Under the pieces are notes generated by a model, which had not been told where the DNA came from, made no database searches, and was given only the letters and a program-made list of their open reading frames with translations. Source: Actinoalloteichus_B caeruleus (GTDB lineage: Bacteria; Actinomycetota; Actinomycetes; Mycobacteriales; Pseudonocardiaceae). Taken from it: 64,000 bases of DNA. The stretch lies in the NCBI RefSeq assembly GCF_000718005.1, contig NZ_JODV01000013.1; one strand, written 5' to 3'. This document shows positions 9,352 to 21,393 of the stretch, in pieces. The position numbers and the translations under genes are program-made. Numbering within the stretch: the stretch's first letter is position 1; each line of letters opens with the position of its first letter.

Positions 9352-9486
9352 GTAACGAACCGGTCACCGGAAACGGTCTAAGACCGGGGGATACAACGTG
9401 ATTCGAGTCACCACGGCGTGGAAGAGGGGGAGCTGGTGCGAAATGCGAGCACCGTGCACGGCGAGCGGTTCGGTAACAACGGTCAC
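9352..9486 (+). promoter_or_regulatory. Possible MtrA-type direct repeats upstream of mtrA
   Basis: Two pairs of GTNAC half-sites lie in the mtrA leader: GTAAC at 9352 with GTCAC at 9363 (11-base period), and GTAAC at 9473 with GTCAC at 9482 (9-base period). MtrA and GlnR-type regulators in actinobacteria bind tandem GTNAC-like half-sites. This is pattern similarity only. Confidence 0.35.
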
Positions 9487-9543
9487 GTCTCACGTCCCTG
9501 GGTGGTGCGTTCCCGCAGGGCAGCCAATGCGACGATATCCAGC

Positions 9544-10221
9544 ATGAAGTCGCGTGTACTGGTAGTTGACGACGACCCCGCGCTCGCCGAGATGCTGACG
9601 ATCGTCCTCCGGGGCGAGGGATTCGACACCGCGGTCGTCGGCGACGGCACACGCGCCCTTCCCGCCGTGCGGGAGCTCAAGCCGGACCTGGTGCTGCTGG
9701 ACCTCATGCTCCCCGGGATGAACGGCATCGACGTGTGCAAGGCGATCCGCGCCGAGTCGGGCGTTCCGATCGTGATGCTGACGGCGAAGAACGACACGGT
9801 GGACGTCGTGCTCGGCCTCGAATCCGGTGCCGACGACTACGTGGTGAAACCGTTCAAACCCAAGGAGTTGGTGGCCCGCCTGCGTGCCCGGCTCCGGCGG
9901 ACCGAGTCCGAGCCGGCGGAGGTGCTGAGTATCGGAGATCTCACCATCGACGTGCCCGGACACGAGGTGACCAGGGAGGGACGACCGATCTCGCTGACTC
10001 CGCTGGAGTTCGACCTGCTGGTCGCCCTTGCCCGCAAACCCCGGCAGGTGTTCACTCGTGAGGTCTTGCTGGAACAGGTGTGGGGTTACCGGCACGCCGC
10101 CGACACCCGGCTGGTGAACGTCCACGTGCAGCGGCTGCGTTCCAAGGTCGAACGCGACCCGGAGCACCCCGAGGTGGTACTGACCGTTCGTGGGGTGGGA
10201 TACAAGGCCGGCCCCCCATGA
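9544..10221 (+). CDS. mtrA: Two-component response regulator MtrA
   Basis: A 225-residue OmpR-family DNA-binding regulator. The receiver domain (residues 1-120) has the acidic pair at DDD 9-11, phospho-acceptor Asp53 in LLDLMLPG and the conserved Lys in VVKPFKP. The winged-helix domain (about 130-225) ends with LEQVWGYRHAADTRLVNVHVQRLRSK. MtrA controls cell-division, cell-wall and replication genes in actinobacteria and is essential in M. tuberculosis. ATG 9544 gives the conserved MKSRVLVVDDD start; the 42 extra codons upstream to 9418 are not conserved. The mtrB start follows after 16 bases. Confidence 0.97.
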   Translation: MKSRVLVVDDDPALAEMLTIVLRGEGFDTAVVGDGTRALPAVRELKPDLVLLDLMLPGMNGIDVCKAIRAESGVPIVMLTAKNDTVDVVLGLESGADDYVVKPFKPKELVARLRARLRRTESEPAEVLSIGDLTIDVPGHEVTREGRPISLTPLEFDLLVALARKPRQVFTREVLLEQVWGYRHAADTRLVNVHVQRLRSKVERDPEHPEVVLTVRGVGYKAGPP

Positions 10222-10237
10222 CCCGTGACGGGACCGG

Positions 10238-12175
10238 GTGGTGCGGGTGAGGAGTTCTGATCGCGGCGGTGAGTCGTTCCACCGGCGCGCCGCCCGGCGG
10301 GTCCGGCGAGCTCATCGCCTCGTCCGCCGGCGGCTGGGAGCAGCCGCCGGGTTGTGGCGGCGGTCGCTCCAGGTGCGGGTGGTCGTGAGCACGCTGGCGC
10401 TTTCCTCCGCCGTGGTGTTCGTGTTGGTGATGGTGCTCCAGACGCAGATCATCTCGCGGCTGATCGACGGCAAGCGCGACGCCGCGCTGGAACAGGCCCA
10501 GACCAGCAGGGAGATCGTCAGCAACGAGTTGCGCGGCTCCAACCCGAACTCGGACGGTTTCGGCACCCAGCTCAGCGCGGCGAGGAACACGCTCAGCACC
10601 AGGACCGACCAGGACTCGTCCGGGTCAGCCGGCGTCTTCGACCCGGTGCTGGCCGACTTCTACGGGCGCCAGACCGAGACGGGGGAGCCCCTGGCCCAGT
10701 CCGGCCCCCTCGACGACATCCCGGAGGACCTGCGGCGGCAGGTGGAGGACGAGAACAGCCTCGCCTCCCAGATCACCACGGTCGACCGCGACGGCCAACC
10801 CGTGACGATGCTCGCGGTCGGCATTCCCGTGCCCACCGTGAGCCGGACGATCCAGCTCTACCAGCTGTACCCGCTGACCCCGGAGCAGCGGACCATCAGC
10901 CTCGTGCAGAGCACGCTGCTCGTCGGAGGGCTCGCGCTGGTCGTCCTGTTGGGCGGCGTCACCTACCTCGTGACCAGGCAGGTCGTCCGACCGGTCCGGG
11001 AGGCGGCCGAGGTCGCCGAGCGCTTCGCCGACGGGGACCTGGACGACCGGATGCGGGCGACCGGTGAGGACGAGGTGGCCAGGCTCGCCGAGTCCTTCAA
11101 CGCCATGGCCGAGAGCCTCCAGGGGCAGATCCGCCAGCTGGAGGAGTTCGGCCAGCTCCAGCGCCGATTCACCTCCGACGTCTCCCACGAGTTGCGGACG
11201 CCGTTGACCACGGTCCGGATGGCGGCGGACGTGCTGCACGCCTCCCGAGACCAGTTCCCCGCCGGCCTCGCCCGCTCCACGGAGCTGTTGGTCAACGAAC
11301 TGGACCGCTTCGAGTCCCTGCTCAGCGACCTGTTGGAGATCAGCCGACTGGACGCCGGGGTGATCCAGCTCAGCGCGGAGAGCGTGGACCTGCGGCCGGT
11401 GGTGCGCAGCGCCGCGGAGTCGGTGCGCGCGATCGCCGCGACGGCGAAGGTCCGCATCGACCTCCACCTGCCACCCGACCCGGTGATGGTCGCCATCGAC
11501 TCCCGCCGCATCGAACGGGTGCTGCGCAACCTGCTTGCCAACGCCGTCGACCACGGTGAGGGCAAACCCGTGGAGGTCAGGGTCGGTGAGAGTTCCGCCG
11601 CGGTCGCCGTCACCGTCCGCGACTTCGGCGTGGGGCTCAGGCCCGGTGAGGAGGAGCTGGTCTTCAACCGCTTCTGGCGTGCCGACCCCTCCCGGAACCG
11701 GCACAGCGGTGGCACGGGGCTCGGGCTGGCGATCAGCCTGGAGGACGCCCGCCTGCACAACGGCGAGTTGGAGGCGGTCGGTGAACCCGGGGAGGGCGCC
11801 TGCTTCCGGCTGACGCTGCCCCGGCGTCCCGGGATCGAGCTGACGCGGAGCCCGCTGCCGTTGATGGTGGCGGACCCGTCGTGGGGCGGTGCCCGCTCCT
11901 ACTACGACGCCGAGCGCCTCGTGGCGGGCGGGGTCCAGGACGACGGGCTCGCCGATCTCGTGAGCGGTGCCGGGCCCGAGGACGGCGCTCCAGCGGGGCC
12001 ACCCGCTCCGGCACCGGTCGAGGACCCGGACCACCCGGAGGACTCGGTGCTGGTCGGCGCGGAGGACGACGTGGCGGTGGCCGAGGCGCGGGCGACGCGG
12101 GAGCGGCTGGAGAAGCTGGGCCTTCCCAGCTGGTCCGAGGCGTTGACCGGCGACCGGGGGAGGGACTCGACGTGA
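10238..12175 (+). CDS. mtrB: Sensor histidine kinase MtrB
   Basis: A 645-residue membrane kinase that phosphorylates MtrA. The order is: basic cytoplasmic N-terminus, helix 1 about residues 47-68, an extracytoplasmic sensor loop, helix 2 about 221-245, HAMP linker, HisKA domain with phospho-acceptor His317 in SHELRTPL, and an HATPase domain with NLLANAVDHG (N box) and GGTGLGLAI (G box). A 110-residue acidic, disordered C-terminal tail follows. The exact start is uncertain: GTG 10238, 10241 and 10247 are close together and lack a strong ribosome site. The last codon overlaps the lpqB start by 4 bases. Confidence 0.96.
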   Translation: MVRVRSSDRGGESFHRRAARRVRRAHRLVRRRLGAAAGLWRRSLQVRVVVSTLALSSAVVFVLVMVLQTQIISRLIDGKRDAALEQAQTSREIVSNELRGSNPNSDGFGTQLSAARNTLSTRTDQDSSGSAGVFDPVLADFYGRQTETGEPLAQSGPLDDIPEDLRRQVEDENSLASQITTVDRDGQPVTMLAVGIPVPTVSRTIQLYQLYPLTPEQRTISLVQSTLLVGGLALVVLLGGVTYLVTRQVVRPVREAAEVAERFADGDLDDRMRATGEDEVARLAESFNAMAESLQGQIRQLEEFGQLQRRFTSDVSHELRTPLTTVRMAADVLHASRDQFPAGLARSTELLVNELDRFESLLSDLLEISRLDAGVIQLSAESVDLRPVVRSAAESVRAIAATAKVRIDLHLPPDPVMVAIDSRRIERVLRNLLANAVDHGEGKPVEVRVGESSAAVAVTVRDFGVGLRPGEEELVFNRFWRADPSRNRHSGGTGLGLAISLEDARLHNGELEAVGEPGEGACFRLTLPRRPGIELTRSPLPLMVADPSWGGARSYYDAERLVAGGVQDDGLADLVSGAGPEDGAPAGPPAPAPVEDPDHPEDSVLVGAEDDVAVAEARATRERLEKLGLPSWSEALTGDRGRDST

Positions 12176-13962
12176 CGTCGGGGCGGAGCGGACCTGGTGG
12201 GGGAGGACCGGCGGCGAGCCTGCTGGTGATGCTGCTCGCGGGAGTGAGCCTGCTCGCCGGGGGGTGCGTGGCGATCCCGGAGTCCTCCACGGCCACCGTG
12301 GCGCAACGGATGGATGACGGGATTCCCGGCGGTGACGTCCAGGAGCCCGACCCGGAACTGGACGCCCCCGAGCTGGCCCGTGCCTTCGTGCAGGCGAGCG
12401 CGCGCCCCGACGACGACCACGCGGAGGCGCGTGCGTACCTGACCGACGACGCGCAGCGCCAGTGGGACACCGAGTCCCGCATCACCCTGGTGGACGAGCT
12501 CCAGCTGGTGATCCACGACCAGGAACTCGCCGTGAGCGAGGCCCCGGACGATGTGGCGGTCGTCCGGGTCACCGCGCGCCGCATCGGCCGGATCGAGCCG
12601 GACATGTCCTTCGTGCCCGACTGGGGGACGCACGACATGCGGCTGGTGATGACCAAGGAGAGCGAGGAGCGGGGGTGGCGGATCAGCCAGCCCCCGACCG
12701 ACGTGGTCATGACGGTGGACGACTTCAACCTGAACTACCAGCAGGTGCAGCTGTACTTCCACGCCAGTGACCGGCCGGGCCTGGTGCCGGACCTGCGGTA
12801 CATCCCGGCGCAGCCGAGCACCGCGCATCCCGGGAAGGTCGTCGAGTTGCTCCAGAGCGGTCCCTCGGCCAGCCTCGCCGGAGCGGTGGCTCCCGTGCTG
12901 CCCCGGGGCGCGGCGATGCGGTCCAACGTCAGCGACGCGCGGGACGCGGTGATCGAGGTCAACCTGTCGAACCTGGGGAAGGACCCGACGCCGGAGTCCT
13001 ACCGGCGGATGGTCGCGGGCATCGTGCTCTCCATCCAGTCGGTCACCCCGCGTCCGGTGCGGGTGATGTACGAGAACGTCGACGTGCTGCCCGAGAAGAA
13101 GCTGTGGCGCATGGTCGACTTCCGGGCGGAGATGCAGGCGTTCGCCCCCAACCTGGACCTGCCGGGGCTGATGGTGCGCAACGGCCGGGTGGAGACGTTG
13201 ACCGGGGAACCGGTGCCGGGGCCGGCCGGCGCGGGCGACTACCGGGCGGAGACGGCCGCGCAGTCGGTCGACGGGAGCCAGCTCGCGGTCGTGGGCCGTG
13301 ACCTGGGCGGTCGGCCCACCCTCTGGGTCGGTGGCTACGGCGAGGACCTGCTGCCGGTGGAGATCGACGCCGAGACGCTCACCAGGCCGACGTGGCGGGC
13401 TGGCACCTCCGAGTTGTGGACCGTCGCCGACGGCGACACGGTGCTGCAGGTGGTGGCCACGGGGCAGAACGGCTGGGTGACCAGGCCGGTGCCCCACCGG
13501 CTGCCGGACGACCAGTTGCCCGTCACCGATCTCCGGCTGTCCCCGGACGGGATGCGGGTGGCCGTGGTCGGGGGTGACGACCTGCTGGTCGCCTCCGTGT
13601 CCAGCGACAACGAGGGGCCCAGGATCGGAGGGCACCACGTGTTGCACCGCATCGGGGAGGAGATCCAGGCCCGCTCGGTGGCCTGGCAGTACCCGGCCCC
13701 CGGGGAACAGGGCAGCGAGTACCTGATCGTCGCGGTCAGCGGGAAGTACCCGGTGATGCGGATCAGCCCGGACGGCATGGTCTTCCAGCGCTACCAGCAG
13801 TCGAACCTGACCCAGGACGTCACGACGGTGACCGCGTTCCCGAAGAAGGACGTGATGGTCGCCGACCAGAACGGGCTGTGGACCGTGCAGGACGTGAACA
13901 GCTACTGGCAGCAGCACACCGCCGTCAAGAACGGCGGCGCGGTACCGCTCTACCCCGGGTGA
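12172..13962 (+). CDS. lpqB: Lipoprotein LpqB, MtrAB accessory protein
   Basis: A 596-residue lipoprotein that, in mycobacteria, interacts with the MtrB sensor domain and modulates MtrA phosphorylation. The signal peptide ends in a lipobox, LLAGGC, with the lipidated Cys at residue 32. A GerMN-type domain follows (about residues 200-330, VVELLQSGPSASLAGAV), then a beta-propeller-like repeat region (about 340-596, repeated SPDGMRVAVVGG-type strands). GTG 12172 overlaps the mtrB stop as GTGA, with GGGAGGG 8 bases upstream. It completes the mtrA-mtrB-lpqB operon. Confidence 0.95.
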   Translation: MTSGRSGPGGGGPAASLLVMLLAGVSLLAGGCVAIPESSTATVAQRMDDGIPGGDVQEPDPELDAPELARAFVQASARPDDDHAEARAYLTDDAQRQWDTESRITLVDELQLVIHDQELAVSEAPDDVAVVRVTARRIGRIEPDMSFVPDWGTHDMRLVMTKESEERGWRISQPPTDVVMTVDDFNLNYQQVQLYFHASDRPGLVPDLRYIPAQPSTAHPGKVVELLQSGPSASLAGAVAPVLPRGAAMRSNVSDARDAVIEVNLSNLGKDPTPESYRRMVAGIVLSIQSVTPRPVRVMYENVDVLPEKKLWRMVDFRAEMQAFAPNLDLPGLMVRNGRVETLTGEPVPGPAGAGDYRAETAAQSVDGSQLAVVGRDLGGRPTLWVGGYGEDLLPVEIDAETLTRPTWRAGTSELWTVADGDTVLQVVATGQNGWVTRPVPHRLPDDQLPVTDLRLSPDGMRVAVVGGDDLLVASVSSDNEGPRIGGHHVLHRIGEEIQARSVAWQYPAPGEQGSEYLIVAVSGKYPVMRISPDGMVFQRYQQSNLTQDVTTVTAFPKKDVMVADQNGLWTVQDVNSYWQQHTAVKNGGAVPLYPG

Positions 13963-14041
13963 CACCCGATCGGTCGGAGTCGGCCGCGATCGAGCGTCGC
14001 GAACCCGGTTTCCGTCGGTCCCGCTCGGGAGGCTCCGAACC

Positions 14042-14785
14042 ATGCGTGCGCTGTGCGACTCGGTGCTGGACCTGCTCGTCCCCCGCTGGTGCGTGGGCTG
14101 CGACCTCCCCGGGGTCGACCTCTGCGACGGCTGCCGGCGTGGGCTCGGCCGACCCCGCGCGGTGACGAGGAGGCCGGTCGCGGTGGCGGCGCCGGTGTAC
14201 GCGCTGGCCGAGTACGCCGGCGCGACCAGGTCCGCCGTCCTGGCGTTCAAGGAGCGGGCCAGGCGGGGGCTCGCGGTGCCCCTGGGCCGGGCCCTCGCCG
14301 AGGGGATCGGCGGTCCGCACCGTCCCGCAGGAGCTCCACCGAGGCTGGGGCGTGACGAACCGTGGTGGCTCGTCCCCGCGCCGTCCCGCCCGGCCGCGGT
14401 GCGGAGGAGGGGCGGGAGCCACGTTCTGCGGCTGGCCGAGGTCGCCGCGGCGGGACTCCGCGCGGGTGGCCTGGCCGTCGGTGTCGCGGACGGCCTGCGG
14501 CTGGGACCCGGTGCCAGGGACTCGGTCGGTCTGCCGCCCGCCGAACGGCTGGCGAACCTCGCCGGCCGGGTCGTGGTGCGCCCCCGCCGCCTGCCACCCA
14601 GGGGAGCGGAGGTCGTCGTGCTGGACGACGTGGTCACCTCCGGCGCCACCGCCGCCCAGTCGGTGCGCTCCCTCCTCGACGCCGGGCTGCGGGTGCGCGC
14701 GGTGGTGGTGCTGGCGGTGGCGGGCGGGGGTTCGGCGCGCCTCGCGGGTACCGGTGGAACGGCGCGTGGCGATTACCTGACGTGA
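14042..14785 (+). CDS. ComF-family phosphoribosyltransferase-like protein
   Basis: A 247-residue double zinc ribbon/phosphoribosyltransferase protein. The N-terminus has CVGC (Cys17, Cys20) and CDGC (Cys28, Cys31), a likely zinc site. The PRPP-binding motif VVVLDDVVTSGAT lies near residue 198. ComF of Gram-positives takes part in DNA uptake; actinobacterial members (Rv3242c type) have no established role. ATG 14042 has GGAGG 9 bases upstream. It lies between lpqB and hpf as in M. tuberculosis. Confidence 0.88.
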   Translation: MRALCDSVLDLLVPRWCVGCDLPGVDLCDGCRRGLGRPRAVTRRPVAVAAPVYALAEYAGATRSAVLAFKERARRGLAVPLGRALAEGIGGPHRPAGAPPRLGRDEPWWLVPAPSRPAAVRRRGGSHVLRLAEVAAAGLRAGGLAVGVADGLRLGPGARDSVGLPPAERLANLAGRVVVRPRRLPPRGAEVVVLDDVVTSGATAAQSVRSLLDAGLRVRAVVVLAVAGGGSARLAGTGGTARGDYLT

Positions 14786-14848
14786 CTCCCGGGGTTTCCG
14801 CGCTCGCCCGATCGGTTGGTTTCCCGCGAATTTATCGCGACCAATTCG

Positions 14849-14884
14849 GGAACTTCGGGTTGCGCGCACCCGTTACCCGGGTAT
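14849..14884 (+). promoter_or_regulatory. Overlapping SigH-type and SigF/B-type promoter motifs before hpf
   Basis: GGAAC (14849-14853), 18 bases, then GTT (14872-14874) fits the SigH/SigR pattern exactly. Overlapping it, GGTTG (14858-14862), 16 bases, then GGGTAT (14879-14884) fits the SigF/SigB pattern. Either would give a 5' leader of about 330-340 bases before hpf. The rest of the 440-base gap has no gene. Confidence 0.5.
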
Positions 14885-15225
14885 GAGGCGATTACGAGGC
14901 GGCGGCAGTGAGGGCGGAGGTCAGCCCGGTGGGACACCGGGTTGGCTAAGCATGCCCTCGGTCGTCGACGTCTCGGGACCGCCGAGGGGTGCTGTGACCG
15001 TCGGTAGTCATCGCGCATCGCTCTCCACGGGGCTGGGCAATACCGACGGATGGGGCTAACGTGCTCGGCTATCAGTCGCGGAGGGCCAGACGAACCGGCC
15101 GGATGACACCGCCGGAGGGAGGCGATCAACTCATGCCATTGGCGTCGTGAGGCCGGATGAGCCCGGGCGCGCTCCGACGCCACCGTTTCACGCATCGCTC
15201 GCAGATCGCGCGAGGGAGGTCGTTT

Positions 15226-15924
15226 ATGGACATCGTGGTCAAGGGTCGTAACGTCGAGATCCCGCAGCACTACCGGGTGCACGTGGCGGAGAAGCTGGGC
15301 CGACTCGAACGTTATGACCGCAAAGTCATCCGCTTCGACGTCGAGTTGTTCCACGAACCCAATCCGCGGCAGGCGAAGAACTGCCAGCGCGTCGAGATCA
15401 CCGGCAAGGGACGCGGACCCGTGGTCCGCGCCGAGGCCTGTGCCCAGGACTTCTACGCGGCGTTGGACGTGGCGGTGAACAAGCTGGAGAACCGGCTGCG
15501 CCGCATCCACGACCGGCGGAAGGACGGCAGGCGCAAGGCGAAGTCCATCGCGGAGACGATGGCCGGGACCGCCGCCGGTTCCGCCGAGTGGCCGAGCCTC
15601 GTCGGGATGCCGACGGCCGGCGGAGGCGCCGGGAACGCTGATCGCGGGCAGACAGGGAGGACGACCGTGCTGGACACGACCGAGCGCCAGGTGGCTCAGG
15701 CCGAGAACGTGAACGAGATCCCCTCCCAGTGGAGTTCCGACGAACCCGGCCGGATCGTGCGCACCAAGGAGCACCCGGCCGAGCCGATGACCGTTGACCA
15801 GGCCCTCTACCAGATGGAACTGGTCGGCCACGATTTCTACCTCTTCTCCGACGCCGACAGCGGCCGTCCCAGCGTCGTGTACCGGCGTCGGGGTTTCGAC
15901 TACGGTGTGATCAGTCTGGTCTGA
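15226..15924 (+). CDS. hpf: Ribosome hibernation promoting factor, long form
   Basis: A 232-residue long-form HPF (Rv3241c type). The N-terminal domain (residues 1-105, DIVVKGRNVEIPQHYRVHV start) binds the decoding centre of the 30S subunit. A linker rich in Ala/Gly follows, and the C-terminal domain (about 175-232, RIVRTKEHPAEPMTVDQAL to RRRGFDYGVISLV) dimerises and joins two 70S ribosomes into inactive 100S particles. ATG 15226 has GAGGGAGG 6 bases upstream. Stress-type promoter motifs upstream fit a role in dormancy or stress. Confidence 0.95.
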   Translation: MDIVVKGRNVEIPQHYRVHVAEKLGRLERYDRKVIRFDVELFHEPNPRQAKNCQRVEITGKGRGPVVRAEACAQDFYAALDVAVNKLENRLRRIHDRRKDGRRKAKSIAETMAGTAAGSAEWPSLVGMPTAGGGAGNADRGQTGRTTVLDTTERQVAQAENVNEIPSQWSSDEPGRIVRTKEHPAEPMTVDQALYQMELVGHDFYLFSDADSGRPSVVYRRRGFDYGVISLV

Positions 15925-15980
15925 CTGCCGTGAGTGACGGTTCGCGGCACGGGCCATACTGAGAGTGCGACCGTGCGAGT

Positions 15981-16012
15981 GGTCCCCGCCCGACAGGATC
16001 GGGTCGGGGACC
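15981..16012 (+). terminator. GC-rich hairpin after hpf
   Basis: Arms 15981-15993 and 15999-16012 pair with a single bulged base around a 5-base loop, 56 bases after the hpf stop. A second smaller hairpin (CCGCCCC/GGGGCGG) follows directly. There is no U tract. Confidence 0.5.
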
Positions 16013-16136
16013 GCCCCGCGAGTGGGGGCGGTGAGGTCGGTGTTCCCGGTGGGCGCGTCCGCGTGGCACCGACTCCGGGGCGCTCCCGCCGGTCATGCTT
16101 GCCCCGCACGGACGTATCGCACTCCCAATCCGCGCC

Positions 16137-16142
16137 TAGTAT
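16137..16142 (+). promoter_or_regulatory. Possible -10 element of secA
   Basis: TAGTAT, in an otherwise GC-rich stretch, 54 bases before the secA ATG. No clear -35 hexamer lies at the expected distance. Confidence 0.35.
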
Positions 16143-16196
16143 GGCGGCAAAGCGCCTGTGGCGGGCGCGTGACGATCAGCTAGTGAGGTCGACCGA

Positions 16197-19100
<2,904 letters not shown>

Positions 19101-19114
19101 CCCGGCCAACGGCG

Positions 19115-19747
19115 TCACCGCCGGCCCCCGTCCACGACGTGACCGGTGCGCCGTGTCCGACCGACGAGGTCGAACACGGCGCACCGCCATGTCCGCCCCA
19201 CCCTGACGAAGCGGGCGACCAGTGCCTGCCGGCGATCACCCAGGGCCACCAGACCGCTGGCCTCCACCCCGGACCACTCGCCCCGCGCGTCGAGGACGGT
19301 CTGGGCGCGCAGCGAGCACAGCCGGTAGGGGGCCGCCGGTGGCGCTCCGGGACCGCCGGGGCGGAGCTCGCGGACCAGGGCTGGTGCCAGCACCGCCCGC
19401 AGCTGGCTCGCCGGCCTGCGGCGGGCGAACACCTCGACGATGACGGTCAGGGCGGGCCGCGCCACCCGGTACGCGAGCCGTTCCCCGGCGCGGGTACCAC
19501 CGGGCAGGACCACCGGTCCCTGGGCGGCCAGTGCCGCCAGGCCGCTCCGGTGCCACGCCGGTTCGTCGACCGGGGTGCCTTGCTGGGGCGGTGGCGGAAG
19601 CGGGCGCAGCGGCGGTTCGAACTCCGGCAGCGGGCGGAGGCGCAGGGCGGGCAGGACATCGGCCAGCAGCCGCCCAGCCTCGTCGCGGACGAGGCCCGGG
19701 CTCGGCGGGACCAGCAGTGACGTGCCGGCGGCGAACGAACGTTCCAC
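19115..19747 (-). CDS. DUF6459-type (Rv-family) conserved protein
   Basis: About 210 residues, convergent with secA. The C-terminal half has the pattern of actinobacterial DUF6459 proteins: VEVFARRRPASQLRAVLAP, then CSLRAQTVLDARGEWSGVEASGLVALGDRRQALVARFVRVGRTWRC. The N-terminal 70 residues are Pro-rich. Such proteins commonly lie next to secA; their function is unknown. I prefer GTG 19747, which has GGGAG 5 bases upstream; GTG 19771 is an alternative eight codons earlier. Only 14 bases separate its stop from that of secA. Confidence 0.75.
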   Translation of the reverse strand: MERSFAAGTSLLVPPSPGLVRDEAGRLLADVLPALRLRPLPEFEPPLRPLPPPPQQGTPVDEPAWHRSGLAALAAQGPVVLPGGTRAGERLAYRVARPALTVIVEVFARRRPASQLRAVLAPALVRELRPGGPGAPPAAPYRLCSLRAQTVLDARGEWSGVEASGLVALGDRRQALVARFVRVGRTWRCAVFDLVGRTRRTGHVVDGGRR

Positions 19748-19985
19748 GGGATCTCCCAGGTTCCGGGACACGGGACACCTGGCTGATCCCCGAGCACCAC
19801 GCCTGCGGTCACCCGGCCGGGATTTTCACCTGATCAAGTGGTCCCGGTCCACCGTGCGACGTGCGGACGCGACGGTGGGGGGCGTTCTCCCCGTACCGAG
19901 CGCCGGACGCGGGCGCTGGCCACCCACCTGACCTCGGGCACGGCCAACCCGGACGACGGACGGCGGTCGTCCCACCTTGGCGCAC

Positions 19986-19991
19986 TACCCT
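19986..19991 (+). promoter_or_regulatory. Putative -10 element for a leaderless HAD gene
   Basis: TACCCT lies 7 bases before GTG 19999, and no ribosome site is present. This suggests a transcript starting at the initiation codon. Confidence 0.4.
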
Positions 19992-19998
19992 GGGCCGC

Positions 19999-20412
19999 GT
20001 GTCGTCGGATTCGTTGGTCGGCCTGGTCATGGATGTCGGCGGGGTGTTGACCGACCTCGGCGGGTTTCCGGCGTCCGAGGAGCCCCCGCTGCTGGGCGCG
20101 GTGCGGCTGTTGCGCCGCCGAGGCGTGCTTACGGCCGTGCTGTCCAACGCCCAGGGGTACCCGCCCGATGCCGGCTGGCGTGCCGACTTCGACGCCGTGG
20201 TGGTGTCCGGCGAGGTCGGGATGGGGAAGCCGGACCCGCGCGTGTACCGCCTGACCGCCGCTCGACTCGGTCTCGCCCCCTCCCGGTGCGTCTTCGTCGA
20301 CGACCTCCCCCGCAACGTGCGTGGTGCCGTCGCCGTCGGCATGGTCGGGGTGCGGCACGACACCGTGGCCGCCACCCTCGAGGAACTGGACGCGCTGTTC
20401 CCGGAACGGTGA
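19999..20412 (+). CDS. Small HAD-superfamily hydrolase
   Basis: A compact 137-residue haloacid dehalogenase-like phosphatase. Motif I is MDVGGVLTD with nucleophile Asp12; motif II is VLSNAQ; motif III Lys lies in GKPDPRVY; motif IV is VFVDDLPRN. The acid/base Asp two residues after the nucleophile is replaced by Gly (D-V-G rather than D-x-D), as in many HAD members of the DxGGVL type. The cap domain is minimal, about 30 residues. The substrate cannot be deduced. It is probably leaderless and is convergent with the methyltransferase that follows. Confidence 0.82.
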   Translation: MSSDSLVGLVMDVGGVLTDLGGFPASEEPPLLGAVRLLRRRGVLTAVLSNAQGYPPDAGWRADFDAVVVSGEVGMGKPDPRVYRLTAARLGLAPSRCVFVDDLPRNVRGAVAVGMVGVRHDTVAATLEELDALFPER

Positions 20413-20455
20413 GCCGTCCCGAACTCCCCGGCGCTCGCCTCGCCCTCGGCGTCCG

Positions 20456-21226
20456 TCACCCGTCGTGGGTCAGGCCCCGGCGCACCAGCTCGAAGCAGAG
20501 CACCGCCGCGGCGCTCGCCACGTTGAGCGACTCGACGCCGCCGCCGAGCGGGATGCGGGTCCACCTGGTCACCTGGCGGTGCACGTCGACCGAGATCCCC
20601 TCCGTCTCGCCACCGAGCACGAAGGCCACCCGCTCGTCGGGGAGGGTCAGGTCGAACAGGGACCGGTGGGCGCTCGCCTGCATGCCCACGACCTGGTAGC
20701 CCTCGGCCGCCAGCTCCTCGACGGCACCGGCCGCGGTGGCGCACCGGAGCACCGGGGCGTGGAACGCGACGCCAGCCGATGCCTTCACCACCATCGGGTC
20801 GATCGCCGCCACGCCCCGCCGGGGCACCACGATGCCCTCCACGCCCGCCGCGGTCGCGGTGCGCAGGATCATGCCGACGTTGGCCGGTGTGGTGATGCCG
20901 TCCAACACCAGCACCGTCCTCGGCGCCGGGCCCTCCGAGAGCGCCAGGGACAGCGGACGCATCCGGCGCGCGACGACGTCCGCGAGAACCCCCTGGTCGT
21001 GGCGGCCGTTCCCGGCGAGCACCTTCACCCGTTGCGCGGTGGCGCGCTGCACGGTCACCCCACGACGCTTGGCCGCCCGCAGGATCTCACCGGCGGAGTC
21101 GCCGCTCGCGTTGGTCGCCAGCACGACCTTGTCCACGGTGAGCTCGGGGTCCGCCAACGCCTCCAGCACCGGCTTGCGGCCGTACACCGTGACGAAGCGG
21201 TCCTTCGGGGAGATGGGGGTCTGCAT
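20456..21226 (-). CDS. SpoU/TrmH-family RNA 2'-O-ribose methyltransferase
   Basis: A 256-residue SPOUT methyltransferase. The N-terminal substrate-binding domain (YGRKPVLEAL..VDKVVLATNASGD) is followed by the trefoil-knot catalytic domain from about residue 105: motif 1 TTPANVGMILRTA, motif 2 VAFVLGGETEGI, motif 3 RIPLGGGVESLNVASAAAVLCFEL. These bind S-adenosylmethionine and methylate a ribose in rRNA or tRNA. The RNA target cannot be read directly; RlmB-like enzymes are the closest in length. ATG 21226 has only a weak ribosome site. Confidence 0.9.
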   Translation of the reverse strand: MQTPISPKDRFVTVYGRKPVLEALADPELTVDKVVLATNASGDSAGEILRAAKRRGVTVQRATAQRVKVLAGNGRHDQGVLADVVARRMRPLSLALSEGPAPRTVLVLDGITTPANVGMILRTATAAGVEGIVVPRRGVAAIDPMVVKASAGVAFHAPVLRCATAAGAVEELAAEGYQVVGMQASAHRSLFDLTLPDERVAFVLGGETEGISVDVHRQVTRWTRIPLGGGVESLNVASAAAVLCFELVRRGLTHDG

Positions 21227-21393
21227 GGCGTCAGCATCGCAAGCCCCCGGCACCGGGGGAGGAGCAGGCCCACCGGGAGCCGCGTCCCGGCCGATCGCCA
21301 GGGCGGACGGGGCCACCCGGGCGGCTCGTCCGGCGGCGGGCCGGAGACCCGGAGGGACCGTCGCGCCACCGGCCGCTGTGCCAGGATCGAGGC

